Below, piece after piece: positions 18,253 through 26,831 of a stretch of DNA of 64,000 nucleotides. Origin of the DNA: DAIDKA01 sp036267975. Its GTDB lineage: Bacteria; Pseudomonadota; Gammaproteobacteria; Steroidobacterales; Steroidobacteraceae. The notes under the pieces were generated by a model. The model saw only the letters and a program-made list of their open reading frames with translations, was not told where the DNA came from and made no database searches. The stretch spans positions 1-64,000 of the forward strand of contig DATAVA010000031.1 in assembly GCA_036267975.1 (NCBI GenBank), in the 5' to 3' direction. The first letter of the stretch is position 1, and every line of letters starts with the position of its first letter. Made by a program: the position numbers and the translations under genes.

Positions 18253-19194
18253 GATGTCGTGGCCGTTCATGCGAGCAGCGGCCGGAACGCGCAGGTCGCA
18301 ATCAAACAGGATGTCGGATCCAGCGCGGTAGATGCGTGGTTGCAGGCGCAGACAGTCCTGCAGGCGCATTTGTGGCGGCAGGCGGATCGCCGGGCGGCCA
18401 TCCCCGATCAGCAGCGGCGCGACCGCGATGTGCAGGCGATCGAGCAGACCCGCGTTGAGAAAACTGGAAACCGTTACCCCGCCCCCTTCGACGAATATCC
18501 GGCTGTAGCCCAGTGCATGCAGTTGGCGCAGCAGATCCTTCAGATTCAACGCGCCATTATCGGCTGCCACCTCGAGAGTGTCCTCGCCGCGCTCGCGCGC
18601 CGCAGCGGCCGCGGCGCTGCCGGCTGCACAGGCGCGCAAGGTCCGGGCCGCCTGGTCATTGAATACGGTGTGCGCCAGGGGCAAGCGGCAGCCGGGATCA
18701 AGAATGATGCGCACCGGATTACTGCCGCTCACCAGGCGCGTCGTCAGGCGCGGATTGTCGGCCGCCACGGTCGCGGCGCCGACCACGACGGCATCGCACA
18801 GCGCACGCAGCCGATGCAGGTGCAGGATATTGTCCGGGCCCGTCACGCAGATCGCATCTCCGGAGTGCGTGGCGATGAATCCGTCGAGACTTTGTCCGAG
18901 ATGGCCTATCGTGATGGGTCGCGCAGCCGTCGCACTGCTGATCGGCAGGTACAGTTCCAGAAGATCGCGGTTCGGGTCATCCTGCGCCAGCGCCGACTCC
19001 CAGCCCGACGCCGGATTCCACGCCAGCACCGCGCCGGCACCGTGCGGGGCCACCCGCTGCAAACCAGCCTCCGAGCCGAGCGCGAATCGTCCGGGAACCT
19101 CGGCATCGAATGTGCCGATTGCCCGGGCGGCCGCGTGAGCGATGGCCCACGCGTCAAGCGCCGTTGAGACTTCATATGCCATTGCGGCGACCAT
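18220..19194 (-). CDS. RibD C-terminal-type (pyrimidine/pteridine) reductase
   Basis: The 324-residue protein has a RibD/dihydrofolate-reductase-like domain from about residue 95: TIGHLGQSLDGFIA, VVGAATVAADNPRLTTR, FVEGGGVTVSSFL and IAVAPLLIGDG. In riboflavin synthesis such domains reduce the ribosylamino-pyrimidine with NADPH. The deaminase half of RibD is absent, and the first 90 residues match nothing I recognise. I used the ATG at 19194; a TTG at 19215 is an alternative. It lies 48 bases downstream of ligB in the same direction and converges with the glycosyltransferase, so it could be read with ligAB or belong functionally to the PTPS-like cluster. Confidence 0.83.
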   Translation of the reverse strand: MVAAMAYEVSTALDAWAIAHAAARAIGTFDAEVPGRFALGSEAGLQRVAPHGAGAVLAWNPASGWESALAQDDPNRDLLELYLPISSATAARPITIGHLGQSLDGFIATHSGDAICVTGPDNILHLHRLRALCDAVVVGAATVAADNPRLTTRLVSGSNPVRIILDPGCRLPLAHTVFNDQAARTLRACAAGSAAAAAARERGEDTLEVAADNGALNLKDLLRQLHALGYSRIFVEGGGVTVSSFLNAGLLDRLHIAVAPLLIGDGRPAIRLPPQMRLQDCLRLQPRIYRAGSDILFDCDLRVPAAARMNGHDISSATLIRRIL

Positions 19195-19242
19195 CTTGCC
19201 TGACTCGCGCAGCAAGAGACAGGCCGCGCGCGCCGTGTCCGA

Positions 19243-20085
19243 TCAGCCCTCGGGCGTGAACACAACGTTGCCCACGGCGGTATTCGAGGCCGGCACATGA
19301 TAGAAGCGATACAGTTCGCGGATTCGGGGACCGAGCGCGCCACGCATCGTCAGCCACATGATCAGTTCCATGCCTTCCGAACCGGCTTCGCGCACGTACT
19401 CTTCGTGCGACATCGTGCGCAGGGCATCCGGATCTGCTGTGAGCTTGTCCAGGAAATCGGTGTCCCATTGTCGGTTGATGAGACCGGCGCGCGCACCGGA
19501 CAACTGATGACTCATGCCACCGGTACCCCACACCTGTACGCTCAAATCTTCGGGAAAGGACCTCACGGCACGGGCGATGGCCTCGCCGAGGCGGAAACAG
19601 CGGTTGGCCGTAGGGGTCGGATACTGGATGACATTCACGGCAAGCGGGATCACTTTCACCGGCCATTCACTGGGCTGACCCAATATCAGTGACAGCGGCA
19701 CGGTGAGGCCGTGGTCCACGTTCATTTCATTCATGATCGTGATATCGAACTCATCCAGTACGACGCTGGTTGCGATATGCCAGGCGAGCTTTGAATGTCC
19801 GTGAACGAGAGGCACGCGGCGCGGCCCCCAACCTTCGTCGGCCGGCGCGAAGGAATCGGCACAGCCAAGGGCAAAAGTCGGGACGACGTCCAGTGAAAAC
19901 GCCGACGCGTGGTCGTTGTAGACGAGGATGACTACGTCCGGCTTCTGCGCTGCGACCCAGTGTCGCGTCCACTCGTAGCCGGCGAAGATGGGCGCCCAGT
20001 CCGGATGTGCCATGCGGCCGCCGTCAACGGCGGCGCCGATCGCAGGCACGTGGCTTGAGCCAATGCCTGCGGTAATCCGGGCCAT
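19243..20085 (-). CDS. ligB: Protocatechuate 4,5-dioxygenase beta (catalytic) subunit
   Basis: This is the extradiol dioxygenase subunit that cleaves protocatechuate (or gallate-like catechols) between C4 and C5 using Fe(II). The 280-residue protein matches LigB closely along its length: GIGSSHVPA with iron ligand His12, VYNDHASAF with His59, GTGGMSHQL with the probable catalytic base His193, and GSEGMEL with Glu240. The ATG overlaps the ligA stop by one base (TGATG), ensuring balanced synthesis of the subunits. Downstream genes of the 4,5-cleavage pathway (ligC, ligI, ligJ, ligK) are not in the window. A gallate or methylgallate preference cannot be excluded. Confidence 0.92.
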   Translation of the reverse strand: MARITAGIGSSHVPAIGAAVDGGRMAHPDWAPIFAGYEWTRHWVAAQKPDVVILVYNDHASAFSLDVVPTFALGCADSFAPADEGWGPRRVPLVHGHSKLAWHIATSVVLDEFDITIMNEMNVDHGLTVPLSLILGQPSEWPVKVIPLAVNVIQYPTPTANRCFRLGEAIARAVRSFPEDLSVQVWGTGGMSHQLSGARAGLINRQWDTDFLDKLTADPDALRTMSHEEYVREAGSEGMELIMWLTMRGALGPRIRELYRFYHVPASNTAVGNVVFTPEG

Positions 20086-20513
20086 CAGAAACGTCCCGAA
20101 ATCGACCTGAGTCCTGCCGGATTGCGTCCGCCGCTGCGCATCATGGCAGCGTACTCTTCAGTGGTTTGGCCGGCAAACGAGGCAGCCACCGATTGCGTCG
20201 GCCTGCCGTCGACGGCTGCGATCTTGAGCACGAAGAAGATATTGCCGCCCTGCTCCAGCAGCGACTTGAAGTCGCGCTTCAGCACGGCCTGCTTCTGCGC
20301 GTCGCTCATTGCCCACTCATCGAGGTAGGCGCGCTCGTCGCGCTTGAAGCGGGCGCGATTCACGGCACTCATCAGCGACATGCAGAAGCGGTTCAGGTGG
20401 CGGCCCGCGATGGCACGCTCGCCCGTGAACACGTAGGTACCCGGGATGTCTTCGAAGGCGGCGTTGTGCATGGCGTGCTCGAGGAAGGCTTCAGGTGGGG
20501 ACATCATATTCAT
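20085..20513 (-). CDS. ligA: Protocatechuate 4,5-dioxygenase alpha (small) subunit
   Basis: This small helical subunit caps the LigB active site. The 142-residue protein shows the LigA signature: DIPGTYVF, GRHLNRFCMSLM, RFKRDERAYLDEW, the Gly-Gly turn GGNIFF and the C-terminal EEYAAMMRSGGRNPAGLRSI. I used the ATG at 20513; ATGs at 20507 and 20504 and a TTG at 20525 are alternatives, and none has a convincing ribosome binding site. A perfect inverted repeat overlaps the chosen start, so the true start could be slightly downstream. It is divergent from a LysR gene that is probably its regulator. Confidence 0.9.
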   Translation of the reverse strand: MNMMSPPEAFLEHAMHNAAFEDIPGTYVFTGERAIAGRHLNRFCMSLMSAVNRARFKRDERAYLDEWAMSDAQKQAVLKRDFKSLLEQGGNIFFVLKIAAVDGRPTQSVAASFAGQTTEEYAAMMRSGGRNPAGLRSISGRF

Positions 20514-20526
20514 TGCAAATTGCAAT
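20512..20526. promoter_or_regulatory. Probable LysR operator between ligA and its regulator
   Basis: The sequence ATTGCAAATTGCAAT is a perfect seven-base inverted repeat around one central base and contains the T-N11-A core recognised by LysR-type regulators. It lies in the short divergent gap between ligAB and the LysR gene, touching the presumed ligA start codon. Binding here could repress ligA directly or autoregulate the LysR gene. No inducer can be deduced, though protocatechuate or an upstream aromatic is the obvious candidate. Confidence 0.6.
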
Positions 20527-20573
20527 AACTATGACAATATTACGACATCAGTTTTCGCGATTCACGAATAATC

Positions 20574-21476
20574 ATGGACACGGTTGCCAATTTGAGGGCC
20601 TTTCTGGCCGTGGCCCGCTATGGCGGGTTTTCGGAGGCCTCGCGGCAGCTGAATGTCGTGCCTTCGGTAGCCGCCAAGCGCGTGAGCCAGCTCGAGCACG
20701 CGATCGGTACCAAGCTCTTCGAACGCTCGACCCGCAAGGTTGTTTTGACAGAATCCGGTGAGCAATTTCAGGGGCGCGCCCGCAGCCTCATCGCCGAACT
20801 GGACGATGCCTTCGCCGGGCTCAAGCGCGCGGGCGATCGGCTCGAGGGGCGCATTCTCATCATGGCCCCGACGACGCTCAATGCACTGGTGTTGTCCGAT
20901 GCCTTGAACGGCTTCCTGCGCGCACACGAACACATCACGATGGAGCTGGCGCTGGTGGACCGCTCGGTCAACCCTGCGGAAGAAGGTTTTGATCTCGCCA
21001 TCAGTGGCCATGCCGCCAGCAGCTACGAAGGCGTGATCGATGTTCCGCTGTATCCGTTCGAGCAGGTGCTCTGTGCGTCGCCCGACTACCTGCTACGGCG
21101 CGGCACGCCGCTGCGGCCGCACGACCTGGAAGATCACGACGGGCTGTTCTTCAAACCCCTCGGCACCGCCTGGCGCTTTGACGGCGAGCAAGGACAGCTC
21201 AGCGTGGAGGTGCGACCGCGACTGATCGCCAACGACAACGTGACGCTGCGCGCCGCGGCGCTCGCCGGCAATGGCATCGCGATGCTGCCGCGATATGTAG
21301 CCGGTGAGGCCATCAGATCGGGACAGCTGGTGCCACTGCTGCGACAGTTTCCCCTCCCCCGATCCTGGTTTCGCGCCCACGTGACGCAGCACCGCGCCAA
21401 GCTGGCGCGGATCGCGGCGCTGCTCGAGTGGCTGAAGGCTGCGCTGACGCAGGCATTGCCGGCAGTCGCGTACTGA
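20574..21476 (+). CDS. LysR-family transcriptional regulator
   Basis: The 300-residue regulator has an N-terminal winged helix (VANLRAFLAVARYGGFSEA, then AAKRVSQLEHAIGTKLFERS) and a C-terminal periplasmic-binding-like effector domain (residues about 90-295). It is divergent from ligAB across about 60 bases with a T-N11-A palindrome between them, the classical arrangement for a LysR activator of aromatic catabolism. The ATG at 20574 opens the helix-turn-helix in the usual position. The gene ends one base before the convergent carboxylesterase stop. Confidence 0.92.
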   Translation: MDTVANLRAFLAVARYGGFSEASRQLNVVPSVAAKRVSQLEHAIGTKLFERSTRKVVLTESGEQFQGRARSLIAELDDAFAGLKRAGDRLEGRILIMAPTTLNALVLSDALNGFLRAHEHITMELALVDRSVNPAEEGFDLAISGHAASSYEGVIDVPLYPFEQVLCASPDYLLRRGTPLRPHDLEDHDGLFFKPLGTAWRFDGEQGQLSVEVRPRLIANDNVTLRAAALAGNGIAMLPRYVAGEAIRSGQLVPLLRQFPLPRSWFRAHVTQHRAKLARIAALLEWLKAALTQALPAVAY

Positions 21477-21477
21477 A

Positions 21478-23079
21478 CTAGTGCCGCGCTTCGCGACTGT
21501 CGTTCAGGGCTTGCGCAAGATCCATCCGCACTTTCCACGGGTCAGCACCGACAACGGGCCCCTTCGCCGTGAAGTCCATGATCTGATCACTGCGCGGCTG
21601 GTAAGCAGGCCACGCCGGATTGTCCGCAGCCTGTGGTACGCCCGACCTTGCAAAACCGACCCAGTAGGCGTGCATCGCCTTGGCTGCGGCCGCATCGGCC
21701 GCGGTCAGTTGCTTGCCATAGCGCGCCGCGACGGTATCGAAAACATAGGGAATCTCGGTGGCATGAGGCGCCCCCGGCGTGGTCGCGCGCAGCGACTCGG
21801 CCACATAGCTGAAGCGGTATTCAAACACCGGCTGGTGCGCTGACAGCAGGCGCGCAATCTCGCGCGCCGGTTCGATCATCATCAGATCACCGCCCGCCTT
21901 GAGCGCCGCAGCCGCAACCGGCGTCGTCGGATCCGGCGCGTATGCGGCACGCGCCGCGGCTGCATGCGCACCGAACTGTGCGAACAGATCATCCAAGGTG
22001 CGCGCCTGCATGAAGCCGATATCCATGCTGTTGGCGCCGACGATCACGGGCAGCTTCTGGGCCTTGCCGGCCGCGTACAGCGCTGTCGGCGAACCGAGAT
22101 CGAGCATTCCGTCTTCGATCGGACCACCGACATAGCCCGGATTGGTCCCCATGGTGGCCATGTTCAGATTGCCGAGCAGCTTCTGTGCCGGGATTGCCCG
22201 CAGCTTCGCCAGCGCATCCGCGCCATTGCCCTCGATGCCGAAGCTGCGGGCCAGCGTCAATCCCTTCGCTTCGGCGGACTGCGCCGTACCCCGCAGCTTG
22301 CGCGCACTGAGCAGTCCCGGGCGACCGGCACCGGACTCGATGATGGCCTTCTGGAACAATCCGGTCGCGAGCGGTGAGGTGAGCAGCGCGTTGACCGAAA
22401 TTCCGCCCGCGGATTCACCGAATACCGTCACGTTGTGCGGGTCGCCGCCGAATCGCGCCACATTCCGCTGCACCCACTTCAGCGCCGCGATCTGATCCAT
22501 GTAGCCGTAGTTGCCAAGCGGGCCACCCGCCTGCTCGGCGCTGAGCGCGGGGTGCGCAAAGAAACCGAAGCTGCCGAGGCGATAGTTGAAGCTCACCAGG
22601 ACGACGCCGTCGCGCGCGAACGCGCTGCCGTCGTAAACTGGCGGCGAGCTGCCGCCATTCACAAAGCCACCTCCGTAGATCCATACCATCACGGGCAGCT
22701 TGCGGCCCTCGAACCGCGCCGGTGTCCACACGTTGAGGTACAGGCAATCCTCGGCCGGGGTCACGCCGAGTGGCGCGGCATCCCCAGGAAAGGGCACCTG
22801 CATGCAATCGGGCCCATAGCTCAAAGCCGCGCGAATGTCCTGCCATGCAATAGGAGTCTGTGGCGGCCGCCAGCGCAGCGCGCCGACCGGCGGCTGTGCG
22901 AAGGGTATGCCCTTGAAGGCGGCGACGATTGCCGTCGCCGCACCGCGGACCTTGCCACTGTCGATGCTGACCACCGGGCCATTGCCGGCAGCGCGCAAGC
23001 TATGACTGCCGGACATTGCGATACCTGCCGCCACGCATACCTGCAGCAGCAGGCGCAGTTTCTGCGTCATCGAATTCAT
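21478..23079 (-). CDS. Secreted type B carboxylesterase
   Basis: This alpha/beta-hydrolase of the carboxylesterase type B family has 533 residues and a signal peptide (cleavage near SLRA-AG). It shows the oxyanion motif YGGGFVNGG, the early EDCLYLNVW motif and the nucleophile elbow FGESAGG with Ser near 219. The acid is probably Asp in ANSMDIGFM where Glu is more usual, and the His lies in PHATEIPYVF. I chose the ATG at 23079 because GGGGGAG lies six bases upstream; ATGs at 23085 and 23103 are poorer. Together with the nearby tannase homologue it may release phenolic acids from plant esters. Confidence 0.88.
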   Translation of the reverse strand: MNSMTQKLRLLLQVCVAAGIAMSGSHSLRAAGNGPVVSIDSGKVRGAATAIVAAFKGIPFAQPPVGALRWRPPQTPIAWQDIRAALSYGPDCMQVPFPGDAAPLGVTPAEDCLYLNVWTPARFEGRKLPVMVWIYGGGFVNGGSSPPVYDGSAFARDGVVLVSFNYRLGSFGFFAHPALSAEQAGGPLGNYGYMDQIAALKWVQRNVARFGGDPHNVTVFGESAGGISVNALLTSPLATGLFQKAIIESGAGRPGLLSARKLRGTAQSAEAKGLTLARSFGIEGNGADALAKLRAIPAQKLLGNLNMATMGTNPGYVGGPIEDGMLDLGSPTALYAAGKAQKLPVIVGANSMDIGFMQARTLDDLFAQFGAHAAAARAAYAPDPTTPVAAAALKAGGDLMMIEPAREIARLLSAHQPVFEYRFSYVAESLRATTPGAPHATEIPYVFDTVAARYGKQLTAADAAAAKAMHAYWVGFARSGVPQAADNPAWPAYQPRSDQIMDFTAKGPVVGADPWKVRMDLAQALNDSREARH

Positions 23080-23338
23080 GCTCATCTCCCCCGGAAGAAC
23101 CAATTTCTGGTGCGCAGCTGCGAAGTGATCGTTTGCGTTTTCGTCGAATGGTATTTTCGAAAGACCAGAATGTCAAAGCTGGAAGCTCGAACGGATATCA
23201 GGGCCGCGCGTGACTTTCTGTGGCTGCCGCCACTATCCTGCGTGGACCATGTACCCGTGCCCACACCCGGTCCACGCACCCAGGAGCCCGCGACCATCGG
23301 CGACGTCGCCGCGCGGCGCGCGCAGGGGGTAAGGCCAG

Positions 23339-24406
23339 TTGTCGCATTGGCCTTGGTGGATCCCGATCGCGGCACTGCTGATGGTGGCAGCCGCCGCCGC
23401 ACTACCACCGAATGCGGGGCTCGTTGCGGCATGTGCCGCGGCATTGATCGGCGCGGTGATCGCGAGCGTGCATCACGCCGAAGTGGTCGCCCATCGCGTC
23501 GGCGAACCCCTCGGCACGATTGTGCTGAGTATCTGCGTCACGGTCATTGAAGTCGCTTTGATATTCACCGTGATGCTCAGCGCAGGCCCCGAGGCTGCAG
23601 CCTTGCCGCGCGACACGATTTATTCAGTAATCATGATCACCTGTTGCGGCGTGGTCGGACTGAGTCTGGTGATTGGGGCCGTGCGCCATCGCGAGCAGGC
23701 CTTTCATGTACTCGGGTCCAATGCCAGCCTCGCGACGCTGGTGGCCATGGCGACCCTCGCGCTGGTGCTGCCGGCCTTCACGACCAGCACTCCCGGGCCC
23801 ACCTACACCCCCTCGCAACTGATGTTTGCCTCCATTGCCTCGCTGGCATTGTGGTGCGGATTTGTGTTCGTGCAGACGGTAAGCCATCGCGAATACTTTG
23901 TACCCGTCGGCATCACGGTCGACGCGCAGGCCGCGGCGCCGCGCCCGGCGCGCGGGCAGGCCCTGGCGAGTCTCACCGGGCTCGTGGTCGCGCTGGTGGC
24001 CGTCGTCGCTCTGGCGCATGAGATATCGCCGAGCATCGAGGCCGCCGTGGGCCGCGCCCACTTGCCGAAATCCGTGATCAGCGTGGTCATCGCGCTGCTG
24101 ACACTGCTGCCCGAAGCGTGGGCCGCGATCCGCGCCGCCATGGCGGATCGGATCCAGACCAGCCTCAATCTTTCGCTGGGCTCGGCCCTCGCCAGCATCG
24201 GATTGACGATTCCGGCTATCGCCGTCAGTTCGAGGCTGGTCGGATCCACGCTGGTCCTGGGGCTTGCGCCCAAGGAACTGGTCATGGTGGTGCTCGCGTT
24301 CTTCGTAACTTCAATTACGCTCGTCGCGGGTCGCACCCACCTGATGCTGGGCCTCGTGCACCTGGTCCTGTTCGGCGCATTTCTGTTCCTGAGTCTGGTG
24401 CCATGA
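23339..24406 (+). CDS. chaA: ChaA-family calcium(sodium):proton antiporter
   Basis: This inner-membrane cation/proton exchanger of the CaCA superfamily has 355 residues and about eleven hydrophobic segments. The two inverted alpha-repeats are visible: GEPLGTIVLSICVTVIEVALI in the first half and LLTLLPEAWAAIRAAMADRIQTSLN in the second, each with the conserved acidic residue needed for cation binding. The start is probably the TTG at 23339, because an in-frame stop lies three codons upstream; AAGG precedes it. It has no operon partner. The 259-base stretch before it (23080-23338) shows no gene I can support. Confidence 0.85.
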   Translation: MSHWPWWIPIAALLMVAAAAALPPNAGLVAACAAALIGAVIASVHHAEVVAHRVGEPLGTIVLSICVTVIEVALIFTVMLSAGPEAAALPRDTIYSVIMITCCGVVGLSLVIGAVRHREQAFHVLGSNASLATLVAMATLALVLPAFTTSTPGPTYTPSQLMFASIASLALWCGFVFVQTVSHREYFVPVGITVDAQAAAPRPARGQALASLTGLVVALVAVVALAHEISPSIEAAVGRAHLPKSVISVVIALLTLLPEAWAAIRAAMADRIQTSLNLSLGSALASIGLTIPAIAVSSRLVGSTLVLGLAPKELVMVVLAFFVTSITLVAGRTHLMLGLVHLVLFGAFLFLSLVP

Positions 24407-24433
24407 CACTGGTCCCGCGGCGGGCCACGCAAC

Positions 24434-26023
24434 TCAGCTCTTCGGGTTGACGCAGCGGAAATTCACCGCTTCATCAATGCTGCCTGTTCCGGAATACCGC
24501 GCGACTTGCGGATACGCGCACAACGGTCGCGAACGGACCTCCTGGTTCTTCACCACTCGCGCGGCGCGGATTACATCCGGCTGCTTGCCCTTCTCCACCC
24601 AATCGACCAGGGCGGTGACGGCATCGAAGCGGTCCGTAGCCACACCGCCCGCACAGTGTCCCATGCCGGGTACCATGAACAGTCGGAAGAACTGCGGCGT
24701 GTCCGGACCATTTTTCGTGACCGCGCGCTCGTAGTAGTCGACGCCCACCAGCGGCTGCAGTACCGGATCGGCCCACCCATAGGTCATGATCAGTTTGCCG
24801 CCCCGGTTTCGGAAGCGCGACAAATCGGGGTTGGTGGCGTTGACCAGCTGCCCCCAGGCATCGAGTTGATGACTGTCGCGGTCAAAATCGAAGCTGCGGT
24901 AGTCGTAGTCGGGCTGCGGCGGGGTGTGCACCAGAAAGCGCATGGTATTTTCGGCCAGATTGAAGTCGGCGGCCTTGCGCCCGGGTTGCGCCGGTACGAT
25001 CAGATTCATCCAGCCGATTTCACTGCCCAGCATGTAGCCCGGGAAAATCTGCTGACCATGACTGACGGGGCCGCCATAGATCTTCATCAGGGTTGCGGCC
25101 TGCGCGGCCGTCAGACACATATCATTGTCAGAACCGGCCGCGCACGCTGGCAGATCGGTCCTTACGTCGAGCGCGCACAGCCGCGGGTCGTCGATCTGCC
25201 CGTCCTGCAAGCCATCCACCGCATCGCACTTGGCCATTACGGCTTTCGCGACCATGGCAAGCTTCGCCGCCGACAAGGGTGCGGTATCGATCGCGCGCTG
25301 ATTCCACAGCGCCCCGATGGTGAAGCCGGTCTGATCCACCCAGGGTGAATTGGCCAGGATGCCGTCGAAGTCCTGCGGGTATCGCTGCGCCTCGATCAAA
25401 CCCTGGCGGCCACCGTTGGAGCAGGAATTCCAATACGCGTGTGCAATGTCGGCCCGGTAGTATGTCTGCGTGATGGCCTTCGCCGTCACCGCGGTGAGGT
25501 TGACGGCGCGGTAGGCGTAATCGACGGCCTTGGCCGGATTGCTCATCACGAAACTGGCGCCCGGCTCCTGGCGCGCATCGTGACCCGTGTTGGTTTGCGC
25601 GAAGGCGAAGCCAGCCTGCAGCGCAGCATTGCGCTGCGCGACACGAGTGGGGTCCGCCAGCGATTCCCCGGCGTGACCGCCGTTGCCGATCATGTAGAAG
25701 CGCCCGTTCCAGTGCGCCGGCAGGCTCACCTCGAAGGCGATCTCGGGGGACAGTATTCCGGTGACCTGGCAATGGGCCGGGACACCCGCGCTCGCATCGA
25801 CGGCGACAGCACTGACTTTTACCAGCTCCTTCGCGGCGTAGTGATCGAGCGCCGCACAGCTCATGCGCGGTACGCGGTTCGCCTCGCTGTAATGGCTGAG
25901 CGACCCCTTCGCGTCCGCAAAGGCCTGTGCTGCGGCCGGCTGAGAGGTGAGGCTCGCGGCGGCGGCGGCACCTACAGCGAACAGGGGCACGATCCGACTG
26001 AGACAATTGCGGCGAATGGGCAA
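24434..26023 (-). CDS. Tannase/feruloyl-esterase family secreted esterase
   Basis: This secreted alpha/beta-hydrolase of the tannase family has 529 residues; members hydrolyse feruloyl, galloyl or chlorogenic esters. The family's CS-D-HC arrangement is visible: nucleophile Ser near 200 in SCSNGGRQG, a late Asp, and GMGHCAGG with His-Cys. The start is probably the TTG at 26023, which has GAGGGG seven bases upstream and opens directly into a signal peptide; an ATG at 26062 lacks a ribosome binding site. A mono-(2-hydroxyethyl) terephthalate hydrolase-like role is an alternative, since MHETases share this fold. Confidence 0.88.
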   Translation of the reverse strand: MPIRRNCLSRIVPLFAVGAAAAASLTSQPAAAQAFADAKGSLSHYSEANRVPRMSCAALDHYAAKELVKVSAVAVDASAGVPAHCQVTGILSPEIAFEVSLPAHWNGRFYMIGNGGHAGESLADPTRVAQRNAALQAGFAFAQTNTGHDARQEPGASFVMSNPAKAVDYAYRAVNLTAVTAKAITQTYYRADIAHAYWNSCSNGGRQGLIEAQRYPQDFDGILANSPWVDQTGFTIGALWNQRAIDTAPLSAAKLAMVAKAVMAKCDAVDGLQDGQIDDPRLCALDVRTDLPACAAGSDNDMCLTAAQAATLMKIYGGPVSHGQQIFPGYMLGSEIGWMNLIVPAQPGRKAADFNLAENTMRFLVHTPPQPDYDYRSFDFDRDSHQLDAWGQLVNATNPDLSRFRNRGGKLIMTYGWADPVLQPLVGVDYYERAVTKNGPDTPQFFRLFMVPGMGHCAGGVATDRFDAVTALVDWVEKGKQPDVIRAARVVKNQEVRSRPLCAYPQVARYSGTGSIDEAVNFRCVNPKS

Positions 26024-26116
26024 GCTTGTTCCCCTCGATGCTGATGGCTTTTGGCCAAGCATAGACGCGTGCGCAGTGGAACGCGATACGACAACTCTTC
26101 GCACAGGAGATCAGAT

Positions 26117-26695
26117 ATGAGCGGACTTCGTAAATTTGGATTGTTGGCCGTGGCGCTGTTACTGCCGGTTGGCGTGTTGCTCGCCGGCCCATACTCCGAC
26201 ACCGTCGCACTGTTCAGAAATGCCGGCCAAAGCGCGGCCTATTTCAACGACAGCTATGGCTATGCCGTCTTCCCGACCATTGGTAAAGGCGGCTTCGTGG
26301 TCGGCGCTGCCCACGGCAGCGGACGTGTGTATGAGCAGGGCAGATACATCGGCAACGCCTCGATGAATCAGGTCAGCATCGGTGCCCAGGCCGGCGGCCA
26401 GGCATACAGCCAGATCGTCTTCTTCGAGGACAAACGTGCGCTCGACGAATTCACCAGCGGTCAATTTGCGTTTGACGCGGGGATTGGCGCCGTCGCAATT
26501 ACCGCGGCAGCCGGCGGCACCGTCGGCACCAATGGGGCCAGCGGGGGAGCCAGCGGCGGCAAGAAAGACGCCCTGACCGCGGGCCGGTACTACAAGGGGA
26601 TGGCTGTGTTCACCATCGTCAAAGGCGGCGCCATGTACGAGGCGACCGTAGCGGGCCAGAAGTTCTCCTTCAAGCCGCGCGCAAGGGCCTCATAA
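26117..26695 (+). CDS. SYLF/YSC84-like lipid-binding domain protein
   Basis: The 192-residue protein has an N-terminal hydrophobic signal (LLAVALLLPVGVLLAG) and a SYLF (YSC84) domain: YGYAVFPTIGKGGFVVGAAHGSGRVYEQG and GQAYSQIVFFEDKRALDEF. SYLF domains bind phosphoinositides in eukaryotes; in bacteria they are periplasmic or membrane-associated with unknown roles. A Gly/Ala/Ser-rich segment follows near residues 130-155. The ATG at 26117 has AGGAGA upstream. The gene is divergent from the tannase homologue and followed by a strong hairpin. Confidence 0.85.
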   Translation: MSGLRKFGLLAVALLLPVGVLLAGPYSDTVALFRNAGQSAAYFNDSYGYAVFPTIGKGGFVVGAAHGSGRVYEQGRYIGNASMNQVSIGAQAGGQAYSQIVFFEDKRALDEFTSGQFAFDAGIGAVAITAAAGGTVGTNGASGGASGGKKDALTAGRYYKGMAVFTIVKGGAMYEATVAGQKFSFKPRARAS

Positions 26696-26704
26696 GACCA
26701 CCTG

Positions 26705-26730
26705 CCGCTGGCGGTTGCGACCGCCAGCGG
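26705..26730 (+). terminator. Probable transcription terminator after the SYLF gene
   Basis: An 11-base perfect stem (arms 26705-26715 and 26720-26730) closes a four-base TGCG loop just after the SYLF stop codon. The following sequence becomes pyrimidine- and T-rich only after about ten bases, so it is not a textbook intrinsic terminator, but the stem is very stable and well placed. Confidence 0.6.
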
Positions 26731-26831
26731 CCCTGCACGCCCTCTTTCTTCCTCCCTGACATCGCGGCGCCACGTTTCGTCCCCTGTGCTGCTAACCTAG
26801 GCGCAGCATTCTCGCGACGGTACCTTTGCGC

